Shown here: one piece after another, positions 1-9,205 of the stretch | Layout: each line of letters opens with the position of its first letter | Numbering within the stretch: the first letter of the stretch is position 1 | NCBI GenBank assembly: GCA_021324915.1 | Contig: JAJPIC010000012.1 | Span: 62,001-126,000, forward strand | DNA: 64,000 nucleotides | Direction of reading: 5' to 3' | From: Beijerinckiaceae bacterium | Lineage (GTDB): Bacteria > Pseudomonadota > Alphaproteobacteria > Rhizobiales > Beijerinckiaceae | Translations under genes and position numbers: made by a program | Notes under the pieces: generated by a model | What the model saw: only the letters and a program-made list of their open reading frames with translations | Database searches by the model: none | Told to the model about the DNA's origin: nothing

Positions 1-26
1 GGCTGATCGATCCTAGAATTTTAGAG

Positions 27-95
27 CGGGATTTGCGCGAAAAGCCGATATCCACTTTTTCGCATCCCGCTATCCACTTTTCGCATCCCGCTCTA
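27..95. repeat. Dispersed palindromic repeat (module B) with a duplicated arm, abutting glyQ stop
   Basis: tagagcgggatttgcgcgaaaagccgatatccactttttcgcatcccgc followed by a second tatccacttttcgcatcccgctcta; same family at 2271-2323, 55686-55735 and 55788-55852. Confidence 0.9.
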
Positions 96-1073
96 AACCG
101 CCGACTCCGCCTCTGCGCCCGCCCCACCCGCCTTTGTCTTCAACCATGCCCGGCCGCAAGCCTTTGCGAGTTCCCGCACCCGCAGAATATAGCTTTGCCG
201 CTCGGTGACTGAGATTACGCCGCGCGCGTCAAGGAGATTGAAAATATGCGAGGCCCTGATGCATTGATCATAGGCCGGTAGAACCAACAGATGCTGGGCG
301 TCGCGCTCGCCTTGCTTGAGCAGAGCCTTGCATTCGGCTTCCGCGTCCTTGAAATGCTGAACGAGCGCGCCGACGTCCGCCGCCTCGAAATTATAGCGCG
401 AATATTCCTCCTCGGCCTGTTTGAACACGTCGCCATAGGTGATCTTCTCGGCGCCGTCGCGGCCGTTGAAATTGAGCTCGAAGACGTTCTCGACACCTTG
501 CACATACATCGCCAGCCGTTCGAGCCCATAGGTCAGCTCGCCCGAGACCGGCGCGCATTCAATTCCAGCGACCTGCTGAAAGTAAGTGAATTGCGAGACT
601 TCCATTCCATCGCACCAGCATTCCCAGCCGAGCCCCCAGGCGCCGAGCGTCGGGCTTTCCCAATCGTCCTCGACGAAACGGATGTCGTGCATGGATAGAT
701 CGATGCCGATGGCTTCGAGCGAGCCGAGATAGAGATCCTGCAAATTCTCCGGCGAAGGCTTCAGGATCACCTGAAATTGGTAATAATGCTGGAGACGATT
801 GGGGTTTTCGCCATAGCGGCCGTCTTTAGGTCGGCGCGAGGGCTGCACGTAAGCGGCTTTCCACGCAAGCGGCCCCAGCGCGCGCAAAATGGTTGCCGGA
901 TGAAACGTGCCGGCGCCGACTTCCATGTCATAGGGCTGCAGGATCACGCAGCCTTGCGCCGCCCAGAATTTTTGCAGCGCGAGAATAAGGCCCTGGAAAG
1001 AGCGCGTCGGATCGAGCCAATCGGAATTGCGAGCTTGGGCGGCACGGGTCATGACAATGTCGTCGGGACTCAT
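93..1073 (-). CDS. glyQ: Glycine--tRNA ligase alpha subunit
   Basis: [44 protein letters not shown] is the GlyQ N-terminal signature; full length. Confidence 0.97.
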   Translation of the reverse strand: MSPDDIVMTRAAQARNSDWLDPTRSFQGLILALQKFWAAQGCVILQPYDMEVGAGTFHPATILRALGPLAWKAAYVQPSRRPKDGRYGENPNRLQHYYQFQVILKPSPENLQDLYLGSLEAIGIDLSMHDIRFVEDDWESPTLGAWGLGWECWCDGMEVSQFTYFQQVAGIECAPVSGELTYGLERLAMYVQGVENVFELNFNGRDGAEKITYGDVFKQAEEEYSRYNFEAADVGALVQHFKDAEAECKALLKQGERDAQHLLVLPAYDQCIRASHIFNLLDARGVISVTERQSYILRVRELAKACGRAWLKTKAGGAGAEAESAV

Positions 1074-1223
1074 TATGCGGTTGCGGCGGGAAGGATAGGC
1101 TATTATGCTCCGCGCGCGCCGGTGAACGTCAAGCTATCTGACGCGCCGTAAGCAAATTTATACCAATAACGCGCATTTCGGGGGCGGTTCGCTGGTCTCA
1201 TTCCAGCCGCCTGGGAGGATTTT

Positions 1224-1430
1224 ATGCGGTCATTTCGTGACGTGATTATTGTGGCGTGCCTTCTCGGTTTGGTGGTAAGCGCGGCGACGACTGCCGCCGA
1301 AGCCGCACCCGCGGCAGGAATCAGTCAAGCAGCCTCATCGGTCCGCTCAGCCGAAACGTCACGCCCCACCGGTTCCTTCGTCGAAAAGGCGCTTTTGCAC
1401 TTCACCTCGCATCGCCATCATTATTGGTGA
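1224..1430 (+). CDS. Small predicted secreted protein
   Basis: 68 aa with hydrophobic N-terminal signal-like segment (IIVACLLGLVVSAATTAAEA); no family recognised. Confidence 0.4.
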   Translation: MRSFRDVIIVACLLGLVVSAATTAAEAAPAAGISQAASSVRSAETSRPTGSFVEKALLHFTSHRHHYW

Positions 1431-1448
1431 ACAGCTCGCCGCCCGAAC

Positions 1449-2201
1449 TCACCAATTGATCAGCGCTTCGCCGCGATTAACTTTCTCGATTTGAGCCTGA
1501 AATCCCTGCGCGTCATGCAAGACGAGCGCGGGCGCGATTTTGAGCGGAGCGCGGCTGCCTTTTTTGGCGCGCAACAGAATTCGATGGGCCGGCGCTTCGC
1601 TGCGCGCCTGGATCGGCAGAAGGGTCAGCGCACCGGCGGAACTCGTGACGGAGGCGAGGAGCTCCGTCAGCGCATCCGGCCGGTGGATCATGAGGAAGAG
1701 GCCGCCCTCCTCCAGCAAAGCCATCGATGCGGCAATCCATCGGGCGAGCGGGTCCGTGCCTGAAAAAGGCATGGCATAGGCTGAACGCTTGGCCTCCGAT
1801 TGCGGGAGCCGGACCCGTGCCGGATCGAAATGCGGCGGATTCGTGATCACGAGGCGCGCGGAAGCTGCCGCGAGACCGGCTCTCTCGAGGCTCGCGAAAT
1901 CGAGAAGATCGGCCTCGTAGACATGGCCGCGCTCAGCAAGGCCATTCAGCGCGAGGTTCTCCCGCGCAAGCGCCGCGGTGGCCGGATCATTCTCGATGAG
2001 CCCGATTGTGATCCCCGGCCGAAGCACGGCGAGCGCAAGGCCCGCCGCCCCCACTCCCGCGCCGATATCCAGCGCAAGGCCGTCAAGGTCTTGCGGAGCC
2101 GCTGCCGCAAGCAAAATGGCGTCCGTGCCGGCACGGTGGCCTTCGACCGGCTGGCGCAATTGAAGCCGGCCCCCGAGAAAGCGATCGAGGCTGATCGGCA
2201 T
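1449..2201 (-). CDS. tRNA1(Val) (adenine-N6)-methyltransferase-like SAM methyltransferase
   Basis: LDIGAGVGAAGLAL SAM motif and NPPHFDP catalytic motif; N-terminal GGRLQLRQPVEGHRAGTDAILLAAA typical of the TrmN6/YfiC family. Confidence 0.85.
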   Translation of the reverse strand: MPISLDRFLGGRLQLRQPVEGHRAGTDAILLAAAAPQDLDGLALDIGAGVGAAGLALAVLRPGITIGLIENDPATAALARENLALNGLAERGHVYEADLLDFASLERAGLAAASARLVITNPPHFDPARVRLPQSEAKRSAYAMPFSGTDPLARWIAASMALLEEGGLFLMIHRPDALTELLASVTSSAGALTLLPIQARSEAPAHRILLRAKKGSRAPLKIAPALVLHDAQGFQAQIEKVNRGEALINW

Positions 2202-2206
2202 GGTCC

Positions 2207-2323
2207 TAGATCACGATGCTTCCGGATCGGATCGATCCAAAAGCAGTGAACGTGATCGATTCTAAAGATCTAGAGCGGGACTGGCGCGAATATCCGGAGC
2301 CCGCTTTTTCGCATCCCGCTCTA
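2207..2323. repeat. Bipartite dispersed palindromic repeat (module A + module B)
   Basis: Module A tagatcacgatgcttccggatcggatcgatccaaaagcagtgaacgtgatcg, then module B tagagcgggactggcgcgaa...tttttcgcatcccgctcta. Confidence 0.9.
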
Positions 2324-2548
2324 GCCGACATCGCGCAATTCCGCGGCAAACCCCGCCTGTAAAAGCGTTCGGCGCGCCCTTGCGGCATCTTCGCTTTGCA
2401 CGAGAACCCGGCGCGGCAGGAAGCCGAGCGAACCTTCCAGCGCACTCATGAATTGGTCGGCGACGAAAATCTCGATTCCGCTATCTGCCAGAATGGCTTC
2501 GACCGCCGAGATAAGTACGAGATCATTGGTGCGTAAAAGTTCGATCAT
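2321..2548 (-). CDS. DUF2007-family protein
   Basis: MIELLRTNDLVLISAVEAILADSGIEIFVADQFMSALEGSLGFLPRRVLV matches the DUF2007 pattern. Confidence 0.85.
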   Translation of the reverse strand: MIELLRTNDLVLISAVEAILADSGIEIFVADQFMSALEGSLGFLPRRVLVQSEDAARARRTLLQAGFAAELRDVG

Positions 2549-2808
2549 GAGTCCTTAAATTATAGCTTCTCGCGCATTCTTCCAAATGGATCCGGCCCTA
2601 TTCCAAAAAGGCTAAACCTTCTCAAAGTCCGGCGCGAGCCTCAATTCTCGGCGCTATCTTCGGGCAAAACCATCGCCTCTGGGACAATCTGTCATTCATT
2701 AGGCCGTTTCTCGCGAACTCGGCAGGTTGCAGCAAGCCCGTTGGCGCCTTAATTTGCGCTCGGGCAGGATGACGTTCGGGTGACCCACGATCCCGCTCTA
2801 GGTTTGTT

Positions 2809-2855
2809 GAGCACGACCTTTCGGAAACTGGTTCCCACTTTTCCGGGGCGTGCTT
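2809..2855. repeat. Second dispersed palindromic repeat family
   Basis: gagcacgacctttcggaaactggttcccacttttccggggcgtgctt, imperfect dyad; resembles repeats common in Rhizobiales intergenic regions. Confidence 0.7.
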
Positions 2856-2903
2856 TAATCTGCGCTTTCCTGATGGGGCGCGTGGCGGGAGGAGAGCGGG
2901 ACC

Positions 2904-3917
2904 TTGGGCGTCGTAATACCTCTCGAGGACGTGGCCCGCGAAAGCCAGGTCGAGCCGCTCGCCGCGCTTGTCGGCGCGGACATGGCGCGGGTCAATCAGA
3001 CGATCCTGCTGCATGCCGCCTCCCACGTCGAGATGATTCCGGAAATCGCCAATCATCTCATCTCTTCCGGCGGCAAGCGGCTGCGCCCGATGCTCACTCT
3101 GGCGACGGCGGGTCTCTGCGGCTATTGCGGCGACGGGCATATCAAGCTCGCCGCGGCCGTCGAATTCATGCATACGGCGACCCTGCTGCACGACGACGTC
3201 GTCGATGAAAGCGACATGCGCCGCGGCAAGCTCGCGGCGCGCATGCTCTGGGGGAACGAAGCAACCGTCCTCGTCGGCGATTATCTGCTCGGCCAGGCCT
3301 TCAAGATGATGGTCGAGGTCGGCAGCCTTCAAAGCCTCGAAGTTCTCTCCTCCGCCGCCGTTGTCATCGCCGAAGGCGAGGTCATGCAGCTTGCCGCGGC
3401 GAAGGACACCGAGACCAGCGAAGACGATTATCTCGCGGTGATCCGCGCCAAGACGGCTGCGCTTTTCAGTGCCGCCGCAGAAGTCGGCCCCATCCTCGCC
3501 CGCCGGCCGAAGGCCGAGATCGTCGCCTGCCGCGGCTATGGCCTCAACCTCGGCATCGCTTTTCAATTGATCGACGATGCGCTCGATTATGGTGGCACGT
3601 CGGCCAAGCTCGGCAAGAACGTCGGCGATGATTTTCGCGAAGGCAAGATCACGCTGCCCGTCGTCCTCTCTTTCCGCCGCGGCTCGGAGAAAGAGCGCGC
3701 ATTCTGGCGCCGCACGCTGGAAAAAGGCGAGATCGGCGAAGGCGATCTCGAGGCTGCGATCGCCACGATCCACAAACATCGCGCGCTGGAAGACACGGTC
3801 GAGCGCGCCCGCCATTACGGGGCGATGGCGCGCGATGCGCTCGAACTCTTCCCCGCGTCGGCGTGGAAATCGGCGCTGATCGACGTCGTCGATTTCTGCA
3901 TCGACCGGGTGCATTGA
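2904..3917 (+). CDS. ispB: Polyprenyl (octaprenyl) diphosphate synthase
   Basis: GGKRLRPMLTLA, LLHDDVVDESDMRRG (first DDxxD region), AFQLIDDALDYGG (second). Confidence 0.93.
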   Translation: MGVVIPLEDVARESQVEPLAALVGADMARVNQTILLHAASHVEMIPEIANHLISSGGKRLRPMLTLATAGLCGYCGDGHIKLAAAVEFMHTATLLHDDVVDESDMRRGKLAARMLWGNEATVLVGDYLLGQAFKMMVEVGSLQSLEVLSSAAVVIAEGEVMQLAAAKDTETSEDDYLAVIRAKTAALFSAAAEVGPILARRPKAEIVACRGYGLNLGIAFQLIDDALDYGGTSAKLGKNVGDDFREGKITLPVVLSFRRGSEKERAFWRRTLEKGEIGEGDLEAAIATIHKHRALEDTVERARHYGAMARDALELFPASAWKSALIDVVDFCIDRVH

Positions 3918-3941
3918 GGCGCATTTCGGCGCAGTGAAGCG

Positions 3942-4592
3942 ATGTTTGCGAGAATCACCCTCGTCGCCGTCCTCCTCATTATTCAGTTCGGCCTCGCCAT
4001 TCTCGGCTGGGGCGGATTCGAGCCGTTCTTTTCCCATCCCGCCTTCGTCGTGCTCCTCGTCCTTAGCATTCTCTTGAGCATCGTCTCGCTGTTCAGCGAA
4101 GGGAACTTGAGCTCGGGCGAGCGGGAGGATCGTTCCAATCGCTGGGTCTTTATTGCGTTCGCGATCGTTGCGCTTCTGAGCGCCTACGTGCCCGCCTATA
4201 CGGATAGAGGGAACATCTGGACCATCGACGGCGAGACGATACGCTGGTTCGGCATTTTTCTCGTTCTCACAGGAAGTGTCGTGCGGCTCTGGCCGGTTTT
4301 CGTGCTGGGCAATCGTTTCAGCGGCCTGGTCGCCATCCAGGCGGAGCATCGTCTGGTCACGACCGGAATTTACGGCACGATCCGCAATCCGAGCTATCTC
4401 GGCCTCATCATCACCGCTTTCGGCTGGGCGCTCGTCTTCCGCTCCGGCATCGGTCTCATACTCGCGGCATTCAATATTCCGATTCTGATCGGGCGCATGA
4501 ATGCCGAAGAGAGATTGCTGCGCGGACAATTCGGCGCCGAATACGACGCCTATGTCGCGCGCACTTGGCGTCTGATCCCATACGTCTATTGA
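3942..4592 (+). CDS. Isoprenylcysteine carboxyl methyltransferase-family membrane protein
   Basis: Several TM segments; C-terminal GIYGTIRNPSYLGLIITAFGWAL...EERLLRGQFGAEYDAYVARTWRLIPYVY typical of ICMT-like proteins. Confidence 0.88.
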   Translation: MFARITLVAVLLIIQFGLAILGWGGFEPFFSHPAFVVLLVLSILLSIVSLFSEGNLSSGEREDRSNRWVFIAFAIVALLSAYVPAYTDRGNIWTIDGETIRWFGIFLVLTGSVVRLWPVFVLGNRFSGLVAIQAEHRLVTTGIYGTIRNPSYLGLIITAFGWALVFRSGIGLILAAFNIPILIGRMNAEERLLRGQFGAEYDAYVARTWRLIPYVY

Positions 4593-4605
4593 TACGCAAA
4601 ATCGC

Positions 4606-4688
4606 AACCGGTACCCACTTTTGGGTCCGATGCGTTTTCTTAACATCGGATTCTTCCCAAAACCGGTACCCACTTTTGGGTCCGATGC
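4606..4688. repeat. Tandem copies of a GCATCGGACCCAAAAGTGGGTACCGGTT repeat
   Basis: accggtacccacttttgggtccgatgc occurs twice (from about 4607 and 4661); the distal copy ends directly at the ispE stop codon. Confidence 0.9.
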
Positions 4689-5564
4689 TCAATTCAGCAT
4701 CGCCGCTTTCACCCACCAATCGCGATGCGCATCGAGGATCGTCTTTTTGGCGCGCGCGACAGCGCGGCAGTCGGCGAAAATGCCGAAACATGTCGCACCC
4801 GACCCGGACATGCGGGCGAGCCGGCAACCGGGAGCAGCGGCGAGCACCGCGAGCACATCACTGACGATCGGCGCGAGCACGCAGGCCGCATCCTCCATAT
4901 CGTTGCGACTCTTGCGCAGAGCCGCGATCAATGTCTCGAAGTCGAGATTGGACGAAATCACCGGATGCGAACCGAAGGATGTCCTGGTGCCCGGCGCGAT
5001 CTTCATCCGCGCGAAAACGGATTTCGTCTCGAGCTTCTGGCGTGGATTGACGATCAAGACCGGCAGAGGCGGCAAGGAAAGGATCGGGCCAAGCTTTTCG
5101 CCGATGCCGGCCATCATGCGCGCCTGCGCATCGAGGCAGACGGGCACGTCGGCGCCGGTTGTGCGCGCCGCTTCGAGGAGCCGCGGATCGTCGGCAGAGA
5201 GCGCATTGGCACGTGCCGCGAGCCGCAGCGCCGCTGCTGCATCGGAAGAGCCGCCGCCGATCCCCGCCGCGACCGGCAGGTTCTTGGTCAGATGCAAGGT
5301 GCCGAGCTTGAGGCCTTCTACGCGCTCGGCAAGATTACGAACTGCTTTTACCGCGAGATTGTCTTCGAGCGTGCCGGAATCCGCCGCCGTCGGCCCGTCG
5401 AGGACGAAGCGCAAACTCTCGCCCGGCGTCCAGGACAAGAGATCGCCGCTGCGCGTAAAGGCTACCAGGCTTTCGAGCTCGTGATAACCGTCGTCCCGCC
5501 GCCCGAGGACATGCAGGCTGAGATTGATCTTGGCGGGCGCGCGTTCGACGAGAGAATGAGACAC
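4689..5564 (-). CDS. ispE: 4-diphosphocytidyl-2-C-methyl-D-erythritol kinase
   Basis: APAKINLSLHVLGRRDDGYHELESLV and NLPVAAGIGGGSSDAAAALR GHMP kinase motifs; MSGSGATCFGIF. Confidence 0.96.
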   Translation of the reverse strand: MSHSLVERAPAKINLSLHVLGRRDDGYHELESLVAFTRSGDLLSWTPGESLRFVLDGPTAADSGTLEDNLAVKAVRNLAERVEGLKLGTLHLTKNLPVAAGIGGGSSDAAAALRLAARANALSADDPRLLEAARTTGADVPVCLDAQARMMAGIGEKLGPILSLPPLPVLIVNPRQKLETKSVFARMKIAPGTRTSFGSHPVISSNLDFETLIAALRKSRNDMEDAACVLAPIVSDVLAVLAAAPGCRLARMSGSGATCFGIFADCRAVARAKKTILDAHRDWWVKAAMLN

Positions 5565-5636
5565 GGGCAGAAATCATGAGGGCCTGCGCGGGAGAAGCGC
5601 AAGCCCTCTTATCACGTCCGGCAAAGCGAAGAGAGT

Positions 5637-7505
5637 TCAGCCGCCGTTCTGCTTGCGATCGGCATCGGCCGCGGCGGGCTTCACATCGCTGACCGGCGTC
5701 ACCGGCTTTGCGTCCGCGGCTTTGGCCTTATCGTCGAGCCCATGCGCGATCTTGCCCAGGATTCTCGGCAGGTCCTCCTTCTCGGGCCCGAGGTCGCGCG
5801 CATGATTCCATTGGAAATGCGCTTCGAGCTTGCGTCCAACCCGCCAATAGGCATCGCCGAGATGTTCATTGATCAGCGGGTCGGAAGGCTTCAGATCGAT
5901 CGCCCGCTCCAGCTCTTTGACCGCTGCATCGTAATGACCGAGCTTGTAGTCGGCCCAGCCGAGGCTGTCGACGATATAGCCGTCGGTCGGTCTCAGCTCC
6001 ACGGCGCGCTGCAACATCGGCAGCGCCTCCTCGAGATTGACGCCCTTATCGACCCAGCTATAGCCGAGATAGTTCAGCACCAGCGGCTGATCGGGGAAAA
6101 GTTCGAGCGCGTGTTTGAAGTCGGCTTCCGCCGGCGGCCAATCCTTTTCCCGCTCATAGGCAATGCCGCGGAAATAGAAGAGCGGCCAGTTGGCTTTTTC
6201 CGGCTTGGTCGAACGGTCGATCGCTTTCGTATAGGTCGCGACCGCATCGGCGTAATGATCGTGCGCGCGCTCCAGATTGCCCAGCGCCGAAAGGGCCGAA
6301 TCGTCGCTCGGATGTTCCTCGACCAGGTTGCCGAGATATTTTATCGCATCGTCGGTCTTCCCGAGGCTTTCGAGCACCTGCGCGACTTCGACGTCTGCGG
6401 TCAGCCGCAACGGGTCGTCCTGCGGCACCGCCTGGTAGACGTCGATCGCTTGCTCATATTGCTTGATCCGCTCGTAGATGTCGCCGAGCGTGAGAATGGC
6501 GAGACTGTTCTGCGGATCGAGATAGAGCGAAAGCCGCAGGTAGATGAGACCGGCGAGATCGTCGCCCTGTCTGCCGCCTGCCGCGCCGAGCCCGTAGAGG
6601 ACTTCCGCCGCGCCCTGATCGACGTTCTTGACCAATGCAGGCAGAGTCTTGCCCGCCTTGAGATCGGCAAGCGCCGCTTTGACGATCGGGTGATCGGGCA
6701 GGATCTGATCGAAGGCCTCGTAAGCACGAATCGCTTCCTCGCGATCGCCTTGGCGGCTCATGAAGCGCGCATAAGCGTCGACGAGGCGCAGCGTGTTCTT
6801 GTCGGTGGCATAGGCTTCCTGGAACCATTTCGTCGCGTCGGTCGTATTGCCGAGCATCGCCGAGATGAGCGCCTTGTGATAGTCGCGGAACACCGCGAAA
6901 TTATCGTCGTGCAGCTGGTCGATGTTCTCGAGCGCACGCCGCGTCGAGCCCACCGCCGCATAACACCAAGCCGAAAGGAGCGTCGCAGTCAGATCGGGCT
7001 GACCGTTCGCGCCTCGGGCAAAATGACTGCGCGCGCTGGTAAATTGATGCGCCTTCAGCGCCCGTACGCCGAGCGCGAGTTGCGCCAAGCCATTCGCCGG
7101 GTCATGCGCGACGAGCCGTTCGGCGAGCCCGAAGGCCTCTTGCATATCGCCGTTCGAAACCGTGGCGACAAAGGCGCGCTCGATGAGATCCTTATTCTCC
7201 GGATCGAAACGCAAGGCCTCGCGGAAAAAAGTCGCCGCCGCAACCGTATCGCGCTCGGAGCCTGCAACAACCGCTGCGAGATAATTGCCGGCCGGGCTGT
7301 CGCCGACTTCGAACGGCGCCGCCACGGCGATGTTTTCATGGGTCTTTGCCGCCGCCGGGATCAATGTTGCGGGCAAGACAAGCGCAGCCAAGCTTATGGA
7401 AATGAGCGCGTGCGGTGCGAGACGATGCAAAGGCAAGCTCCGGTCCTCCAGGATGTTCGGGGTTCTCGGCCGGCACGCAGGCATGCGCATCGCGGCGGGA
7501 CGCAC
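5637..7505 (-). CDS. Exported tetratricopeptide-repeat protein
   Basis: Signal-like hydrophobic segment (ALISISLAALVLPATLIPAAA) and many TPR units; true start may lie downstream of 7505. Confidence 0.85.
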   Translation of the reverse strand: MRPAAMRMPACRPRTPNILEDRSLPLHRLAPHALISISLAALVLPATLIPAAAKTHENIAVAAPFEVGDSPAGNYLAAVVAGSERDTVAAATFFREALRFDPENKDLIERAFVATVSNGDMQEAFGLAERLVAHDPANGLAQLALGVRALKAHQFTSARSHFARGANGQPDLTATLLSAWCYAAVGSTRRALENIDQLHDDNFAVFRDYHKALISAMLGNTTDATKWFQEAYATDKNTLRLVDAYARFMSRQGDREEAIRAYEAFDQILPDHPIVKAALADLKAGKTLPALVKNVDQGAAEVLYGLGAAGGRQGDDLAGLIYLRLSLYLDPQNSLAILTLGDIYERIKQYEQAIDVYQAVPQDDPLRLTADVEVAQVLESLGKTDDAIKYLGNLVEEHPSDDSALSALGNLERAHDHYADAVATYTKAIDRSTKPEKANWPLFYFRGIAYEREKDWPPAEADFKHALELFPDQPLVLNYLGYSWVDKGVNLEEALPMLQRAVELRPTDGYIVDSLGWADYKLGHYDAAVKELERAIDLKPSDPLINEHLGDAYWRVGRKLEAHFQWNHARDLGPEKEDLPRILGKIAHGLDDKAKAADAKPVTPVSDVKPAAADADRKQNGG

Positions 7506-7791
7506 CCCCAGCTTCGACCCGCCAGGCGCAACGCGGTCGATTGCGCGCAGAGCTTACGCCGAAACTTGAACTTTGTGAAATGCCCCCGGTCCGATAGTCC
7601 GGCCCAGTGCCACTCGAATTATTATCGGCGTGAAAATGGCCGTTTTGCGTTGCAACGGCAAATCAAGTCTTTGGACGAAAAAATTCTCGCGGCGCCTCGT
7701 CGCGCGGGGACTTGCCCTCGGCGCCCCTGCAATCGTTTGAACATGCCCGGCTTTCGCCCAAACGGAGCTTTACCGTCGCTTCTGGCCGATC

Positions 7792-9003
7792 TCAGGTCTG
7801 TCCCGGCCGCAATTTATAAAAGATGTGATGGCCGATCACGTCGGTCTTTTTGAGCCGGTAGGACCAATAGGGGCGCACGTAATCGGCGTGATAGTGGGTC
7901 GCGTCGCCGACGTCCGCGAGATAGGTCCGCCCGCTCGTCACCGCGTTTGCGATCCGCATGGCTTTGTGCCAGGCGTCAGGCTCGGTGATCCGCAAAGAGC
8001 GGCCTTCGCAGGCGAAAGAGAATTGGCAAGCATGGTAATGCTCGCGGTTCTGGAAAACGACGCCGCAGATCGATGAAGGATAGAGCCCGCTCGAGACGCG
8101 GTTGAGCACGACTTGGGCGACGGCCGCCTGCCCTTTTTCGCTCTCGCCGCGGGCTTCGAAATAGATCGCCTCGGCAAGGCAGCGTTTCTCGCGCGAGGAT
8201 TGGTCCTCTTCGACCACGGCTTCATAATTCGGGCGATTGGCCGGCACATTGGTGAGGAGCGGCACTTTCGGCAATGCGAGCACTTCGACGGGGGTCGCAT
8301 CGGCCGGCGCCGGCGTCGTCGAAGAAAGCGCCGCGGCGCTCGGCACGAGCGGCGTTGCGCCTTGCATGGCGCGTTCGTTGATGCGCGCCGGAAGCATGGT
8401 GATGGTCGAGCCCTGCTGCATCGGGGAAGCCTGCGCATTCGAAGGCGCCGTGACCGGGGTTTCGCCGTCGGGCCAGGGTTCGAATTTGGCGCTCCCCGGC
8501 GCCGGTCCTTCCGCGTGATCGGTCGAAAAATCGCTGCTCGGCGCGACGCTCCCGAGCGAAAAAAGATCGCTCGTGCCGAGATCGGCAAAGATGAGATGGC
8601 GCGCGAGATTCGAGTTGAAGCCCGGACGCAAAGCGACGAGCGGATCGCCCTTCATCGTGCGATCGACGTCGGGTTCGCCCGAAGGCCGTTTCATGACGAT
8701 CCGCGGCTCCACTTCGTCGGAGACCCGATCGAATTCGGTCGGGTCGCCGATCATCAGGCGCGCTTCTTGTCTTGCCTCGCGCGCCGAGACTGCGCCGAGT
8801 CCGAAGCCAATGCCGCTGACGTCCGTGGGAATAAGGTCGCCGGGCGCCGTGACGTGAAGGACGCTTGCGGGCGCGATCGAGGCGCCGCTCGAGGCATCCT
8901 GGCCGGCCTCCGCCGAAATCGACACGACGAGGCCGACGCCAAGACACCAGGGCGCGACGACGCCCATTGCCCAAGAGATCGGTAACAGACTCACGCGCCG
9001 CAC
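7792..9003 (-). CDS. Cell wall hydrolase, SleB-like
   Basis: C-terminal REKRCLAEAIYFEARGESEKGQAAVAQVVLNRV...ICGVVFQNREHYHACQFSFACEG is the Hydrolase_2 (SleB) signature. Confidence 0.9.
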   Translation of the reverse strand: MRRVSLLPISWAMGVVAPWCLGVGLVVSISAEAGQDASSGASIAPASVLHVTAPGDLIPTDVSGIGFGLGAVSAREARQEARLMIGDPTEFDRVSDEVEPRIVMKRPSGEPDVDRTMKGDPLVALRPGFNSNLARHLIFADLGTSDLFSLGSVAPSSDFSTDHAEGPAPGSAKFEPWPDGETPVTAPSNAQASPMQQGSTITMLPARINERAMQGATPLVPSAAALSSTTPAPADATPVEVLALPKVPLLTNVPANRPNYEAVVEEDQSSREKRCLAEAIYFEARGESEKGQAAVAQVVLNRVSSGLYPSSICGVVFQNREHYHACQFSFACEGRSLRITEPDAWHKAMRIANAVTSGRTYLADVGDATHYHADYVRPYWSYRLKKTDVIGHHIFYKLRPGQT

Positions 9004-9205
9004 CCCTAATCATGAGCGGCGGCGTGTCCCTTATGTCACGCGCACTCGCTAAAATCCGCCCGAACTTGGTTATCGCGCTTTAAGCTTGAAGAGGCGTTTA
9101 GAGGGGTGCGGCGCGTGGCGTTTCAGATTGGGGCAGAAGAATCTTTCTCGTCTTCCTGGGCCGGGAAATTCGTGTTCGACTTCGATTGAGGCGCTGAACT
9201 GACAG

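Noticed and set aside
27-95. CRISPR-like interpretation of the short repeats
   Set aside because: Copies are palindromic, dispersed and without regular spacers or adjacent cas genes.
2622-4673. 683-aa minus-strand ORF
   Set aside because: Antisense to ispB and the ICMT gene; no recognisable domains.
5742-7853. 703-aa plus-strand ORF
   Set aside because: Antisense to the TPR protein; composition typical of reverse-strand GC artefacts.
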